IMG/VR virus record: IMGVR_UViG_3300033149_002213
Coordinates: 1-38,111 of that record
Length of the DNA stretch: 38,111 nucleotides
Strand: one strand, 5' to 3'
Source of the DNA: a virus
In this document: positions 8,620-18,688 of the stretch, in pieces
Position numbering within the stretch: position 1 is the first letter of the stretch
How the letters are laid out: the number at the start of each line of letters is the position of its first letter
Notes under the pieces: generated by a model
What the model was told of the DNA's origin: nothing
Seen by the model: only the letters and a program-made list of their open reading frames with translations
Databases searched by the model: none
Translations under genes and position numbers: made by a program

Positions 8620-10182
8620 ATGTCCATTGCAGTAACCGCCCGGGCTTCGGCGCTTGGTACTCAAACCAAGTCGGCCTCTTTTGGGGCCCAGACTCAAAAC
8701 CTACCGTCTAAAGTAGCCCTAATGCTACAATATACGGCCGCTTTGGGAGTAGTAGAAAATAAACTATCCCGTATTACTAACCCAGAGGACGCGGGTACCC
8801 GTTTCGGCTACGGCTCTCCTATTCATAGGGCGTCTATTAGACAATGGGCCGTACATGAGGGCGCTATACCTGTATACGCTTTACCAATTGCCGACCCAGC
8901 GGGCGCGGTAGCTTCCGGTGGTGTTATCGATTTTACCGGCTCCTTAGCTACAGCTTCGGGCGCGGTAGTGGCATACATCGGCGGCGATAGATATAGCCTT
9001 CCCGTTTCAGTAGACGACACGCCTACAATTTTAGGCGACGCCCTTGTAGCGGCTTTAGCGGCCGACGCCAACGGACTTGTTACCGGCGTAAATACTACCG
9101 GCTCGGTAGCACTTACTTCTAAATGGCTAGGCGAAGGCGCTAACGCTATCGATGTCTCTTTAAGCCTAGGCGCTACAGAAGTGTTACCGGCCGGTGTATC
9201 CGTAGCCGTTTCAGATATGGCTAATGGAGTAGGCGACGAGTCTACCGTTATGCAAGACGCTTTCGACGAAATTGGTAACGTAGTAGACTGGTTTACTGAT
9301 ATCGTAATACCCGTAGATACTACTTTAGCTCAAGACGTAGCTAAACTAAATATCGGTACTCCCGATGATAACCCTACAGGGCTTTACGAAGTACTTGATT
9401 ATAGACCGGCTACCGCGTGGTCTTGCTCTACCGCTTCCGGGTCTACAGGGCTTAACGCCGCTTTAGCTAGAGGTGCGGCTCGTACTACCGACGCGGCTAA
9501 CGACTGGGTACAAGCCCCGGACTACCCCGAGCTAGGTTTTGAGATTGCATCTAGTGTATGCGCTACTGTAGCGATACAGGCTAATAATAACCCGGCTAGC
9601 CATTACGAAAAGACTACTATTATCGGACTTTTTGGACCTAAAGATAATGCCGAAGACTGGGCTAGTGGAAAAGGGTCTTACCCTAACCGCGACGCGGCCG
9701 TTAAAGCAGGTATAACTGTCCTAACCGTTACCGCCGAAGGCGTAACACTAGGCGACGTCACTAGCTTTTATCACCCAGCTAGTCTTATAAACGCGGCTAT
9801 GCAGTTGGAAGTTAACAAGCGTAAAGTTTGGAACATGGCTTTTGACTTGAAAAACGACAAGGCCGACCCAGCTAGACAAGGGCAAGTTATCGTAGCACGC
9901 GCCGAAGCCGCTACTAACCAGTCTAAAGCTACTGATACAGATATCGAAGGTTCTAGAGTCGTAGCACTTGCCGACCTTTGGGAAGAGCGAGGGCTTATTT
10001 ACGAGTCTCTATTTACTAAAAAGAATTTAGTAGTAGAGATAAATAGCCAAAACCCCGACCGTATCGACCGGGCCGTACCTGTTATACTTTCAGGTAACGC
10101 ACGTATACGAGACGATCAACTATTAGCCGATAGGAATATTAACCTATCTGGTACACTTGTAACCATTACTATCGGAGGCTAA
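8620..10182 (+). CDS. Contractile tail sheath protein (Mu gpL-like)
   Basis: A 520-aa protein forming the outer tail sheath that contracts during infection. The N-terminal KVALMLQYTAALG, then FGYGSPIHRASIRQWAVHEG, an inserted domain (YIGGDRYSLPVSVDDTPT followed by ALTSKWLGEGANAIDV) and the C-terminal GNARIRDDQLLADRNINLSG follow the Mu gpL pattern. This is the main evidence that the phage is a myovirus despite its lambda-like head. The tube gene follows after 4 bases. Confidence 0.88.
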   Translation: MSIAVTARASALGTQTKSASFGAQTQNLPSKVALMLQYTAALGVVENKLSRITNPEDAGTRFGYGSPIHRASIRQWAVHEGAIPVYALPIADPAGAVASGGVIDFTGSLATASGAVVAYIGGDRYSLPVSVDDTPTILGDALVAALAADANGLVTGVNTTGSVALTSKWLGEGANAIDVSLSLGATEVLPAGVSVAVSDMANGVGDESTVMQDAFDEIGNVVDWFTDIVIPVDTTLAQDVAKLNIGTPDDNPTGLYEVLDYRPATAWSCSTASGSTGLNAALARGAARTTDAANDWVQAPDYPELGFEIASSVCATVAIQANNNPASHYEKTTIIGLFGPKDNAEDWASGKGSYPNRDAAVKAGITVLTVTAEGVTLGDVTSFYHPASLINAAMQLEVNKRKVWNMAFDLKNDKADPARQGQVIVARAEAATNQSKATDTDIEGSRVVALADLWEERGLIYESLFTKKNLVVEINSQNPDRIDRAVPVILSGNARIRDDQLLADRNINLSGTLVTITIGG

Positions 10183-10186
10183 TAAA

Positions 10187-10582
10187 ATGGCTGTAGGAAT
10201 GTTAAGGTCGATAAAAATCGGCGGGCGAGCATGGCGGTTTTCAGAAGACGTAGAGGTTAATTTTTGGGCCGGTGGTACTCACAACTCTGAGTATCTAAGC
10301 GATAACCTCGGCGGTACTGCTAAAATTAAAAACACCGTTGGCTTCGTAAAGGGCGTTACACTTCGCGCGGGCGAAGTAGGCGACCTAGAGGACTTGATAG
10401 ACCTAGTTAAAACTAGCGTATCAACTAAGCACGACGCCCTTTTTGAATTTGCTAGCGGCGAAAAGTGGAGCGCGCCCGTCAAAACTATAATTAGTGACGA
10501 CGGACCTTTTACCTCAAGTGAAGGTAAATTTGCGGCCGACTTTTACGCGGCTAACGGTACTGGGGAGTTTGTAGCTATATGA
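10187..10582 (+). CDS. Tail tube protein (Mu gpM-like)
   Basis: A 131-aa protein that stacks as hexameric rings to form the inner tail tube. Order (directly after the sheath), size, and the beta-barrel pattern (RSIKIGGRAWRFSEDVEVNF, GVTLRAGEVGDLEDLIDL) match Mu-type tube proteins. It overlaps the chaperone gene by ATGA. Confidence 0.85.
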   Translation: MAVGMLRSIKIGGRAWRFSEDVEVNFWAGGTHNSEYLSDNLGGTAKIKNTVGFVKGVTLRAGEVGDLEDLIDLVKTSVSTKHDALFEFASGEKWSAPVKTIISDDGPFTSSEGKFAADFYAANGTGEFVAI

Positions 10583-11019
10583 TAACGGGCGCTTTTACAA
10601 TAGAACCTAAAATCAGCGAAGAGTCTGCAAAAAAGACTCTTCGCGCTATGATGGTAAGGTATAAAGTAGCGAGGTTAGAAGAGCTTCACGCTAATAGTCT
10701 TTTAGGCAAAATAATGATGGGTACCCTATCATATAGCGCTAAAGAGGGGCTACAGTATGAACTTTTTCAGTCTATCGAAGTCGGCGGCGAAAGGCGTAGC
10801 GTTATAACGCTCGTCATGCCCGACGCTAAGATTTTTAAAGACAATGAAGTAACGCTACAAGACTTTAACGAGCTCGGCGGCGGCGTTGCAGGCCCCGAGA
10901 CAATGGGTAAGGTCGTAACTATGTTATTAGGCCTTCCCAGTGAGTACGTGGACAAGGTGCCCCTAAAGGATCACTCTCCTATTTTCGAAATAGGTTGTCT
11001 GTTTTTTTTAGCCGGGTAA
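10579..11019 (+). CDS. Tail assembly chaperone, short (unshifted) form
   Basis: A 146-aa protein between tube and tape measure, the place of gpG-type tail assembly chaperones that coat the tape measure while the tube grows. Mostly helical and charged, ending GCLFFLAG. The last codons contain a TTTTTTA slippery heptamer in the correct phase (11004-11010). A -1 shift there gives the long form described separately, and most ribosomes are expected to stop here at 11019. Confidence 0.8.
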   Translation: MITGAFTIEPKISEESAKKTLRAMMVRYKVARLEELHANSLLGKIMMGTLSYSAKEGLQYELFQSIEVGGERRSVITLVMPDAKIFKDNEVTLQDFNELGGGVAGPETMGKVVTMLLGLPSEYVDKVPLKDHSPIFEIGCLFFLAG

Positions 11020-11174
11020 ATGTCATGGTCGCCGAGGTGTGCGCCCGCTTCGGCGGGTACCCCTCGGACTATCAGAAAAAAACAGTAGTAGACCTTCGCC
11101 GGGACCATGAGGCGGCGTCACTACTAAACGAGTCGGAAGCGCGAGCCTACAAGGGGTTACAAAATGGCGGTTAA
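10579..11174 (+). CDS. Tail assembly chaperone, -1 frameshifted long form (gpG-T type)
   Basis: Predicted join of 10579-11010 and 11010-11174, giving 198 aa. The short form reads to the heptamer, slips back one base, and continues through SRVNV and then MVAEVCARFGGYPSDYQK to a stop at 11172-11174. The -1 frame is open from the slip site to the tape measure start and has a helical, charged product, as in lambda gpGT and the equivalent Mu and P2 pairs. The extension overlaps the tape measure ATG by 11 bases. The alternative is a separate 49-aa gene from the ATG at 11025, which has no clear ribosome binding site. Confidence 0.8.
11004..11067 (+). promoter_or_regulatory. Programmed -1 ribosomal frameshift signal
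   Basis: The slippery heptamer T-TTT-TTA at 11004-11010 is in the correct phase and identical to the HIV gag-pol type. Downstream is a two-level stem: outer arms CCGAGG (11032-11037) with CCTCGG (11062-11067), inner arms CCCGC (11044-11048) with GCGGG (11053-11057) closed by a UUCG tetraloop. The stem starts 21 bases after the heptamer, farther than the usual 5-9, so its stimulating role is inferred. Confidence 0.78.
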
Positions 11175-12981
11175 AGGTTTATCGTTATACTCTAATTTTC
11201 TAATGGGTAAAAACGAAGTCGGGGTAGCCATAGACTCGGCTCGCGGCAAGTTAAAACGTTACCAGCGCGAGGCCCGTATGGCGTCCAAAGCTAGTAGCGG
11301 TATCTTTAAGGGTGTACTCGGCGCTAACATAGTCGGCCGAGGCATGTCTATGGTGACGCTAGGAATAGCCGGCGCTACTCGCGAAATGATATCTTTCGAT
11401 AATGCAATAACAGCTACCGGCGCTAAATTTGGCCCTACCTTCGCAAGAGGCACTAAGGGTTTTAGGGAGCTCGGCGCTGTAGCTCGTAAAGTCGGGGGTG
11501 AAACTGAATTTACAGCCACGCAAGCGGCGCAAGGTTTGGACTTTTTGGCAAAAGCGGGCTTTAACGCGAAACAATCTATTGCGTTACTACCGGGAATAGT
11601 AGACCTAGCCACGGGATCGGGTGAGGACTTAGCGAGGGCTTCGGATATAGCCTCGGACTCCCTAGGTGCTTTCGGATTAATGAGTAAAGACTCGGCTACG
11701 CTAGGTAGTAACCTAGCCCGGGTAATGGACGTAATGGCAAAAACGGCTACTTCGTCTAACACCGATTTAAATACGATGTTTGAAGCTATAACTAAAGGCG
11801 CTCCCACTTTTACGGCCGCCGGCCAAAGCATTGAAACTTTCAATACTCTAGTCGGTACGCTTGCTAACTCTGGTATAAAGGGTAGCGAAGCAGGTACCGC
11901 ACTACGTAATATAATGTTAAGGCTATCTAAGCCCACGGGCGAAGCGGCCGAAGTTATTAAGTCGCTAGGGGTAGAGACCCAAGACGCCGACGGTAACTTT
12001 AGAGACGCCGTAGACATTCTAGGGCAATTCGAAAAGTCTACTAAAGGCATGGGTAACGCCCAGCGTACGGCCGCCTTAAATACAGTCTTTGGAGCTAGGG
12101 CCGTGTCAGCGGTAAACCTACTTTTAAAGTCGGGTCAAACCGAGCTAGAGGGTTACCGGGAAAAATTAAACCAAAGCGCCGGGGCCGCTAGAGGCTTAGC
12201 CGACGCTATGCGTACTAGTATCCAAAACAGACTTAAAAAAGTACAGTCTTCAGCGATAGAACTAGGACTTAAGTTTTTCGATCTATTCGGGCCTAAGATA
12301 GAAGGCATGATAGGTAATATACAAGGCGCGCTAGACGGTTTTAACACTAATTTTGCTAAGACGGCCGAGACGGCTTTAGCTGTAATAGAAAATTTAAAAT
12401 CTTTAGGTACTACTATTAAATGGGTAGGCGGGGCGTGGCTAGGTTATAAAGCGGTTATGCTAGGCGTGTCAGCGGTTACCGGCATACAAATGTTACTCCT
12501 CAAGGGTCAAATAGCAGGTATAGCAATCTATAGCGGCGCTATTAAAGGCCTGTCTATAGCTACAAAAGCCTTCGCAGTCGCGCAAGGGATACTAAACGTA
12601 GTTATGACCGCTAACCCGATAGGCTTAGCCATAATAGGAATAGCCGCCCTTTCGGCCAGTGTTATTTTATTAATAGAAAATTTTGATGCAGTAGCCGACG
12701 CGGCTAAGGCGGCTTGGGGCTGGGTGAAAGGCTTCGTAGGGGCTGACTCAGATACCGAAGTAAACGCAAATAGTAATAAAACCTTTTCTACCGACCTTAA
12801 CCTAGACTCGCCTAACTCTATACAAGCGGGCGCAATGGCGGGCGGTGGTGTGCTACGTAGCGAGCATATGGAAAAAAAGGAAAGTTTTATGCAGATGATA
12901 CCGCCCGAAGGTTGGGGCGTTGAAAAGGTGCCCGACGTAGGGGTTATGTCTACAAAATTACCATTAGGAGACACGCCTTGA
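11164..12981 (+). CDS. Tail tape measure protein
   Basis: A 605-aa protein that sets tail length and is ejected ahead of DNA. The N-terminal core is that of the TIGR01760 family: coiled start, then GAVARKVGGETEFTATQAAQ, FNAKQSIALLPGIVDLA, GSEAGTALRNIMLRLSKP and TAALNTVFGARAVSAVNLL. Hydrophobic segments lie at about 415-505 (including LGVSAVTGIQMLLLKGQIAG and GLAIIGIAALSASVILLIE). At roughly 0.15 nm per residue this predicts a tail near 90 nm. The ATG follows AAGGGG and overlaps the frameshifted chaperone end. Confidence 0.92.
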   Translation: MAVKGLSLYSNFLMGKNEVGVAIDSARGKLKRYQREARMASKASSGIFKGVLGANIVGRGMSMVTLGIAGATREMISFDNAITATGAKFGPTFARGTKGFRELGAVARKVGGETEFTATQAAQGLDFLAKAGFNAKQSIALLPGIVDLATGSGEDLARASDIASDSLGAFGLMSKDSATLGSNLARVMDVMAKTATSSNTDLNTMFEAITKGAPTFTAAGQSIETFNTLVGTLANSGIKGSEAGTALRNIMLRLSKPTGEAAEVIKSLGVETQDADGNFRDAVDILGQFEKSTKGMGNAQRTAALNTVFGARAVSAVNLLLKSGQTELEGYREKLNQSAGAARGLADAMRTSIQNRLKKVQSSAIELGLKFFDLFGPKIEGMIGNIQGALDGFNTNFAKTAETALAVIENLKSLGTTIKWVGGAWLGYKAVMLGVSAVTGIQMLLLKGQIAGIAIYSGAIKGLSIATKAFAVAQGILNVVMTANPIGLAIIGIAALSASVILLIENFDAVADAAKAAWGWVKGFVGADSDTEVNANSNKTFSTDLNLDSPNSIQAGAMAGGGVLRSEHMEKKESFMQMIPPEGWGVEKVPDVGVMSTKLPLGDTP

Positions 12982-14162
12982 TATCCGTAGTTAAAATGTT
13001 ACAGAACCTTATGCCCCGGGGCTCGGCTTGGAAGGGCGTACAAGACGGTTTTATGCTAAAACTTCTAACGGGCCTTTCAAAAGAGTATGGCCGTCTTAGG
13101 GAAAAAGCCTATAAATTAGGTAACGCTCTTTTCCCTCAAGTGTCGGAGTACATACCTGAATGGGAATATGAGTTTCAACTACCTACCGCCCCCGGGCTTA
13201 ACCCGGTCGATAGGAAAAACCGAGTATTCGGCCGCTGGGCTATGATAACTCAAGGGTCTATGCAATCTGATAATATGGAATTTATTTTTTCATTATCGGG
13301 TATAGACCTAGTAGCTCGCCCTTTAGACGCCGGCGAAAACCCTAACGGCTATTTTCTTTTAGAGGGGCAAGCGTTTTATGGTAACCTGTTATCTCAGTAC
13401 GGGCGTACCCGCTACGGCGACGTATTCCCTATAGCCACCCCTGATAATCAGCTATTGATTAACGGCGGCTCGTTCGACTACGCTGTAGACCCAGCTATAG
13501 CCGGCGCTCTTATACCTTCCGACTCCGATTTTTGGGGTATGCTTTACGTTTTAGAAGGCGAAGGCGGCCAAGTGTTAGAGATCGAAGCGAAGTACCGCGA
13601 GGTTTTCTACGATATAGTCTACGCTACGAAGCCGGTTAATATGTGGGCTATTGCAAGGGTTAACTTTATCTCTAGATACATTTTCGCACCTCCGGGCATA
13701 TCCGAGACAAGACGGTTTTACTGGGATTACGACACTCCTACAGACACCTCTATCATTTATATAATAATGGACTCTAACGAGTCGCCGTGGGAGGCTCCTA
13801 ACGACGACTACCTAGGTATAGTAGCCGCTACTATTAATTATAAAAAACAAGTCTTTTTCGGCGAAGCCCCCGACGGTAATACCTTCGACGGTAACACTAC
13901 AGGGGCCGGCCCGGCTAGCGACGTAAAAGACATAAAGATAACGTCGCTCGGCGGTGTTAATTATGAGAGTATAAACCAAGGCGACTATATAGAGCATATA
14001 TTTTACTTAACCAACAACGGTACCCCTACGGCGACTATTGAGGTAGACGGCTTAGCGTACCCGGCTAACAATTTAACCGGCGTCCTACCTTGGATAGAAT
14101 ATGACGACGTAGATAAAGTAGACTTTGATAATAATAACCCCGACGGTGTAATAATCTTATAG
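12978..14162 (+). CDS. Baseplate protein, Mu gp48/YmfQ-like N-terminus
   Basis: A 394-aa protein. The first about 110 residues follow the YmfQ (DUF2313) pattern: a leading LMPRGSAWKG, GLSKEYGRLREKA, then EYIPEWEYEFQLP. In Mu, gp48 is a late baseplate component. The remainder (from about 130) is beta-rich and not recognised, and is longer than in Mu. The start is a TTG at 12978 overlapping the tape measure stop (TTGA), chosen because AGGAG lies 7 bases upstream. The first ATG would be too far from it. Unusually, it follows the tape measure directly with no wedge genes between. Confidence 0.7.
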   Translation: MISVVKMLQNLMPRGSAWKGVQDGFMLKLLTGLSKEYGRLREKAYKLGNALFPQVSEYIPEWEYEFQLPTAPGLNPVDRKNRVFGRWAMITQGSMQSDNMEFIFSLSGIDLVARPLDAGENPNGYFLLEGQAFYGNLLSQYGRTRYGDVFPIATPDNQLLINGGSFDYAVDPAIAGALIPSDSDFWGMLYVLEGEGGQVLEIEAKYREVFYDIVYATKPVNMWAIARVNFISRYIFAPPGISETRRFYWDYDTPTDTSIIYIIMDSNESPWEAPNDDYLGIVAATINYKKQVFFGEAPDGNTFDGNTTGAGPASDVKDIKITSLGGVNYESINQGDYIEHIFYLTNNGTPTATIEVDGLAYPANNLTGVLPWIEYDDVDKVDFDNNNPDGVIIL

Positions 14163-14179
14163 AGGGAGTGACCTAAATA

Positions 14180-17100
14180 ATGGCTAGACTATCTACAGAT
14201 ATCGACCTACCGAACGTAGTTAACCGTTTTGGTTTTACTACGCTAACTTCGGCAATCGATAACATCCAAACCACCATTACTCTTGATAACGCCCTTTTAC
14301 TATCCGATACCGGCGGCGTTATCCAAATCGAAGACGAGATAATTAAATTCGAGTCTAAAACGGGTAACGTTTTAAATAATTGCGTTAGAGGCATAGACGA
14401 CACTACGCCCGCTTCGCACGCTATATCTACAGAGGTTACTAGCTACATAGTAGCCGAAAACTTTAACGCATTAAAACGTGAGTTACAATTTACTCAAGAC
14501 GACGTAGAGGCTAACGAAGACAACCTAGGCGCTCATTTAATAGCTACAGCCGCCCACGGGGTAGGCGAAGTCCTAGGCACTACCGAAGCCCAGATAGCAG
14601 AAAATAAAACTTTCGACGCCATAGCTTACAAACTATCTACTAACGCCGCTACCGGAATAAACGCCGAGGTAACGCCGGGCTCTATGTATGTAAAGCTAAC
14701 CGACGTAGCCCTTGAAAGCGTAACCGGGATAGTACCGACTTTACAAAAAGTACTAATTCTAACCGTCGCTACAGGCGAAGCGCTAACTTTTAAAAACGAA
14801 GCCGGTACCGCCGCTAATCAAATAATCACTGGCACCGACGGCGACCTACTTGTAGACCCTAACGCGTCGCTTTTCCTTGCCTACGACGTAGGCGTTTCGA
14901 AGTGGCGTATTATCGGGGGCTCAGGGGGCGGTGCTCTTGTCGAAATTGCTACTAGCGCCGAGCTACCAGTAGCAGATGACTCTAAATTATACTTAGCTAC
15001 CGACACCGGCGTTATGTACCGTTATATAGTAGACGGTTGGAAAAGCTACGTAGCCCATACCGAGTACGATACGAGCGCCGCCGTAGCGGGTCACCTACCC
15101 GGCCGACTATCTTGGGACGCTACCGACAAGACTTTAAAACTAGACACCGCGTTTACCGACGTATCGGTACAGATAGGGCAAGAGCTCCAAACGCTAGTAT
15201 ATAACGATAACGGCTCTACTATCGCTAATGGTACCCCCGTTTACGGCTTCGGCGCGGCAAGTGGTAGGCCCACCGTTAGAAAGTCACAGTCTAATAGCTT
15301 TTTATCTCTTAGGACTATCGGGGTAACTACTCAAGACATTCTAGTAGGCGAAGAGGGCGTAGTCACCACTAAAGGTTTAGTTAGAGGGGTAAACCTTTCA
15401 GCGTTTAGCGTAGGCGACCCTCTTTGGGTAGACGACGCCGTAGCCGGTACCTATCGTAACACTAAGCCCGACGCTCCTAACTTTTCTATTATCATAGGTA
15501 CCGTTTTAGATAACTCGGCCCTAGGCATATTATCGGTAGACTTTCGAGTAGGGTCTACCCTTTCGGCCTCTTCGGACGCTGATATAACAGGGTTATCTGA
15601 TAGAGACATTCTACAATACGACGCTAGTAGCTTTACTTGGAAAAACGTACTTAACTCGCCCCTACAAGCCGTTATCGGTATGAGTCAAGATAAACCCGAC
15701 TTAACTCTAAGAGAGGACGCGGGCGACTTATACGTAGACGTAGAAAAAGACCTAGGCGGCGATATCTTATATTTTTTCCAGTCAGGTAACCTAACCCTTG
15801 ATTGTACTACAGGCGGCGGCGTAGGGGGTAAAGCTACTGTCGTGTTAACAGAAGGGGCAAGCGCTAGTAGCCCGGTTACTAATTATATCTACATAAAAGA
15901 CCTAGGCGGCTTCGCTACACTACAAGCGTCTACGGCTTTTCCTACAGGCGAGTTTTGCTGGGTTGGTACGGCTTTAGTACCAGACTCTACTACTTTCCTT
16001 ACTACGGGGCCTTACTCTTTTCAGAGGTATAGCGACTCGGTAGAGTTTCCCGACGAAAGGGGCGCTTTATCTTACGAGCGCGAGCGTATCAGACAGATAC
16101 CCCCTAACTGGGATAGCGGCGTACAGCCGACTACTACTATTACCTCTAACGGCGGCGCTCCCGACAACGTAGACATAGAGACTACAAGCGGTATCGTATA
16201 TCAAATGCATAGACAGACTTTCCCGGTTTTCCCGGTCGGTACTGATATATATGTAGCTAACGACTCGGTACAGCCGTATAAAGTGGTTACCGATCTTAAC
16301 CAGCTATTAACCGACGCGGCCGGTAACACTATGTCAGGTAGAAGGTTTTCGCTAGTGTTATGGGGCGCTGTAAATAAAGATACGGGCGACTGTAAACTAT
16401 ACGTTAACCTTCCGATAGGCTCCTATAATACAGACCTTTCGGCGGTTACCGACCCTTCTAACTTCGCGGTTACCTCTATACCTAAAGAGTTTAAAGGTAC
16501 CGGTTTTCTAATCTGTAGACTAGCGTATAGACACCAAACGCAAAATAGCGGTACTTGGTCTAACATAGCTCAGTCGGTAGCCGGTGTAAATAACATCGAC
16601 CTAAGAGGACTAACCCCGGGATACAACCTAGGCGGCGCGTCTACTCCGAGTACTACAGAGTTTTTAGACGACACTTTTAGAATAAACGATAACATCGACC
16701 CTACAAAGCAAATAGCTTTCGAAGCTAGCGCGATAGGTGCGGGCAATACTAGCATAATAGGTATACCCGATAAAAGCGGTACAGCCGCTTTGTTAAGTGA
16801 CCTACACGGTTTTAAACCCGTATCGGTAAATAGTACAAACGACGGCGATACGGCTCTACGGGCTAGCTATTATCAGGCCGACGTAGCCACTAGCTTTACC
16901 CTTAACCTACCGAGCGGGGCCGACGGTGTAGGCTTTAAATTCGGCGACTCTACCGGTAACATGAGTCTAACCAATACGCTTACTCTACAACCGGCGGCCG
17001 GCGAAAAGATAAACGGCTATGCGATAGACGAGCCTCTAATATTAGACCTTCCTAACGCTTGGGTTATCCTATCGTGGGACGCTACCCTAGGGTTATATGT

Positions 17101-18667
17101 ACTAGATGACCAGTACGGTGTCTCTACCGGAAGCGGCGGCGGGCTTGCTCCTAAAATCGAGACGGCTAACTTTACTTTCGAAAAAAACATAAGCCATATC
17201 GTAGACACTACGCTAGGCCCTATTACCGGTACTCTACCGGCCGTAGCCGATAGCTCTTTTGTTACAGGCTACGCCGATAGACTTAGAACTTTTGGCACTA
17301 ATCCTTTTACAATCGAGACTACCGGGGCCGACACTGTAGGCGGTGCTACTTCGCGGGTTATTAGCGATAACGCCGCCGCCGCTACAATGACTTCGGACCT
17401 TGATAACTTGAACTATGTTTTCAGTTCTAACGTTGTTGCGGGCAATGGTTATATTGTTGATACAGAGGAGTATACTCCTATTACAAACGGTCTTGGAACA
17501 CCAACAATAGTTTCAGCTAAAAGAAGTAGAACAGGTAATGTGGCAGATATCGATGTAAATTTAACTACTGGGACGATCACAGCGGTAGAGGCTAGAATAG
17601 GGCTAGGGAAAACAATAACGGGTTTCCCTTCCGCAACTGTTGTAGGCCGGTGGTATAGGGAATCAACGGCAACAAATAAAAGCGGTCCTCTAGTAGCTCT
17701 CGACGGAAACGATTATCTGTATTGCAGTAGAGAGGATTCAAGTAACACAGTTTTAACTCCGGTAGTTGCTAGTGCAATTTTTGGTACTGGTGAAACTGTA
17801 ATGTTTATAACCACCACACCAGTTACCATTGAAGGCTGGGAAGGTGGCACAACCAACACCCAAACCCAAGTGGAGTATGCTTATAACACTGATACATCCA
17901 ATGCAAATGATACAGCAAGTTTTGCTAGCGGGCCTAGTGGTGTTGCGATAGGTAGCAATTATACAGGGGATAATATTAAAAAAAGGATTCAATTTAGTAA
18001 TGCTATAAAAGATACCGACTCCGTAATTATCCAAGTCACCCAAGATACTACGGGGGTTAGTGGTTGGATTGACGTTGGTAGTACTTACTTGAGTTGCATT
18101 AGACAATACGCTAACGCATATGGTTTTTATTATGAGTACGTGTCTTCTACTCAGTTAGATATTGTTTTCGCTATTGGTGGCGCAAGGGCGGGCGGGGCAA
18201 CATACGGGGCCGTAGGTCATCCTTGGTCTAACTTTAGTACTTGGCGTTGGCGAGTAATAAAGCATAGCAATGCAGCAATGGTGGGGGTCGAGGAGGCTAG
18301 CGAAAAACCCGGAACACTTAACTATTATAAAACGGCTGATATAGTTCTGGATGGCGGTTTTTCGGGTGCTACTGTACCTAATAGAACAATGACGGTAACA
18401 AGGATAGGTAATGTTGTTACTATATGTAGTAAACTCGGAACCATGGCCGGCCTTACATCGGCTAGTCAGTTTGTATCCGCTTCAATAGTGCCCTCATGGG
18501 CTTGGCCAGCCAGTACAAGAAACAATGCTTCGTACATAGCCGCGAGTGGTATACATAAAGTTTTTGTTGAGTCGGACGGTGATTTTAAAGTTAATAATTA
18601 TAACGCTTCTTTCGGTCTAGCGGCTACCACTAATGTATACGCTATAGCTATCACCTATACAGTCTAA
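14180..18667 (+). CDS. Very large tail fibre / adhesion protein
   Basis: 1495 aa, the largest protein in the window. The N-terminal segment (MARLSTDIDLPNVVNRFGFT and the following FESKTGNVLNNCVRGIDDT) looks like a baseplate-attachment domain. The middle has repeated fibre-type beta segments, including VGEEGVVTTKGLVRGVNL and the GTVLDNSALGILSVDF pattern. The last about 420 residues (from about 17400) change composition sharply: CpG falls and TpG/CpA rise, consistent with an acquired receptor-binding region. GGGAG precedes the ATG. The exact fold and receptor are unknown. Confidence 0.82.
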   Translation: MARLSTDIDLPNVVNRFGFTTLTSAIDNIQTTITLDNALLLSDTGGVIQIEDEIIKFESKTGNVLNNCVRGIDDTTPASHAISTEVTSYIVAENFNALKRELQFTQDDVEANEDNLGAHLIATAAHGVGEVLGTTEAQIAENKTFDAIAYKLSTNAATGINAEVTPGSMYVKLTDVALESVTGIVPTLQKVLILTVATGEALTFKNEAGTAANQIITGTDGDLLVDPNASLFLAYDVGVSKWRIIGGSGGGALVEIATSAELPVADDSKLYLATDTGVMYRYIVDGWKSYVAHTEYDTSAAVAGHLPGRLSWDATDKTLKLDTAFTDVSVQIGQELQTLVYNDNGSTIANGTPVYGFGAASGRPTVRKSQSNSFLSLRTIGVTTQDILVGEEGVVTTKGLVRGVNLSAFSVGDPLWVDDAVAGTYRNTKPDAPNFSIIIGTVLDNSALGILSVDFRVGSTLSASSDADITGLSDRDILQYDASSFTWKNVLNSPLQAVIGMSQDKPDLTLREDAGDLYVDVEKDLGGDILYFFQSGNLTLDCTTGGGVGGKATVVLTEGASASSPVTNYIYIKDLGGFATLQASTAFPTGEFCWVGTALVPDSTTFLTTGPYSFQRYSDSVEFPDERGALSYERERIRQIPPNWDSGVQPTTTITSNGGAPDNVDIETTSGIVYQMHRQTFPVFPVGTDIYVANDSVQPYKVVTDLNQLLTDAAGNTMSGRRFSLVLWGAVNKDTGDCKLYVNLPIGSYNTDLSAVTDPSNFAVTSIPKEFKGTGFLICRLAYRHQTQNSGTWSNIAQSVAGVNNIDLRGLTPGYNLGGASTPSTTEFLDDTFRINDNIDPTKQIAFEASAIGAGNTSIIGIPDKSGTAALLSDLHGFKPVSVNSTNDGDTALRASYYQADVATSFTLNLPSGADGVGFKFGDSTGNMSLTNTLTLQPAAGEKINGYAIDEPLILDLPNAWVILSWDATLGLYVLDDQYGVSTGSGGGLAPKIETANFTFEKNISHIVDTTLGPITGTLPAVADSSFVTGYADRLRTFGTNPFTIETTGADTVGGATSRVISDNAAAATMTSDLDNLNYVFSSNVVAGNGYIVDTEEYTPITNGLGTPTIVSAKRSRTGNVADIDVNLTTGTITAVEARIGLGKTITGFPSATVVGRWYRESTATNKSGPLVALDGNDYLYCSREDSSNTVLTPVVASAIFGTGETVMFITTTPVTIEGWEGGTTNTQTQVEYAYNTDTSNANDTASFASGPSGVAIGSNYTGDNIKKRIQFSNAIKDTDSVIIQVTQDTTGVSGWIDVGSTYLSCIRQYANAYGFYYEYVSSTQLDIVFAIGGARAGGATYGAVGHPWSNFSTWRWRVIKHSNAAMVGVEEASEKPGTLNYYKTADIVLDGGFSGATVPNRTMTVTRIGNVVTICSKLGTMAGLTSASQFVSASIVPSWAWPASTRNNASYIAASGIHKVFVESDGDFKVNNYNASFGLAATTNVYAIAITYTV

Positions 18668-18674
18668 AACCCCG

Positions 18675-18688
18675 GGGGCTACGGCCCT
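18675..18688 (+). other. Small RNA hairpin with UACG tetraloop after the large fibre gene
   Basis: Five base pairs (one G-T) close a UACG loop: GGGGC (18675-18679) with GCCCT (18684-18688). C-UACG-G is a very stable tetraloop. No T run follows, so it is not a standard terminator; it may protect or space the message between fibre genes. Confidence 0.4.

Noticed and set aside
11259-12050. Long open frame (263 codons) on the minus strand within the tape measure gene
   Set aside because: It is antisense to a clear tape measure protein, has no ribosome binding site, and reads as low-complexity Ser/Pro/Ala, as expected from the reverse of this codon use.
14180-18667. Treating the composition change near 17400 as a gene fusion or frameshift error
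   Set aside because: The frame is continuous, the start and stop are normal, and two neighbouring fibre genes show the same pattern, so segment exchange explains it better.
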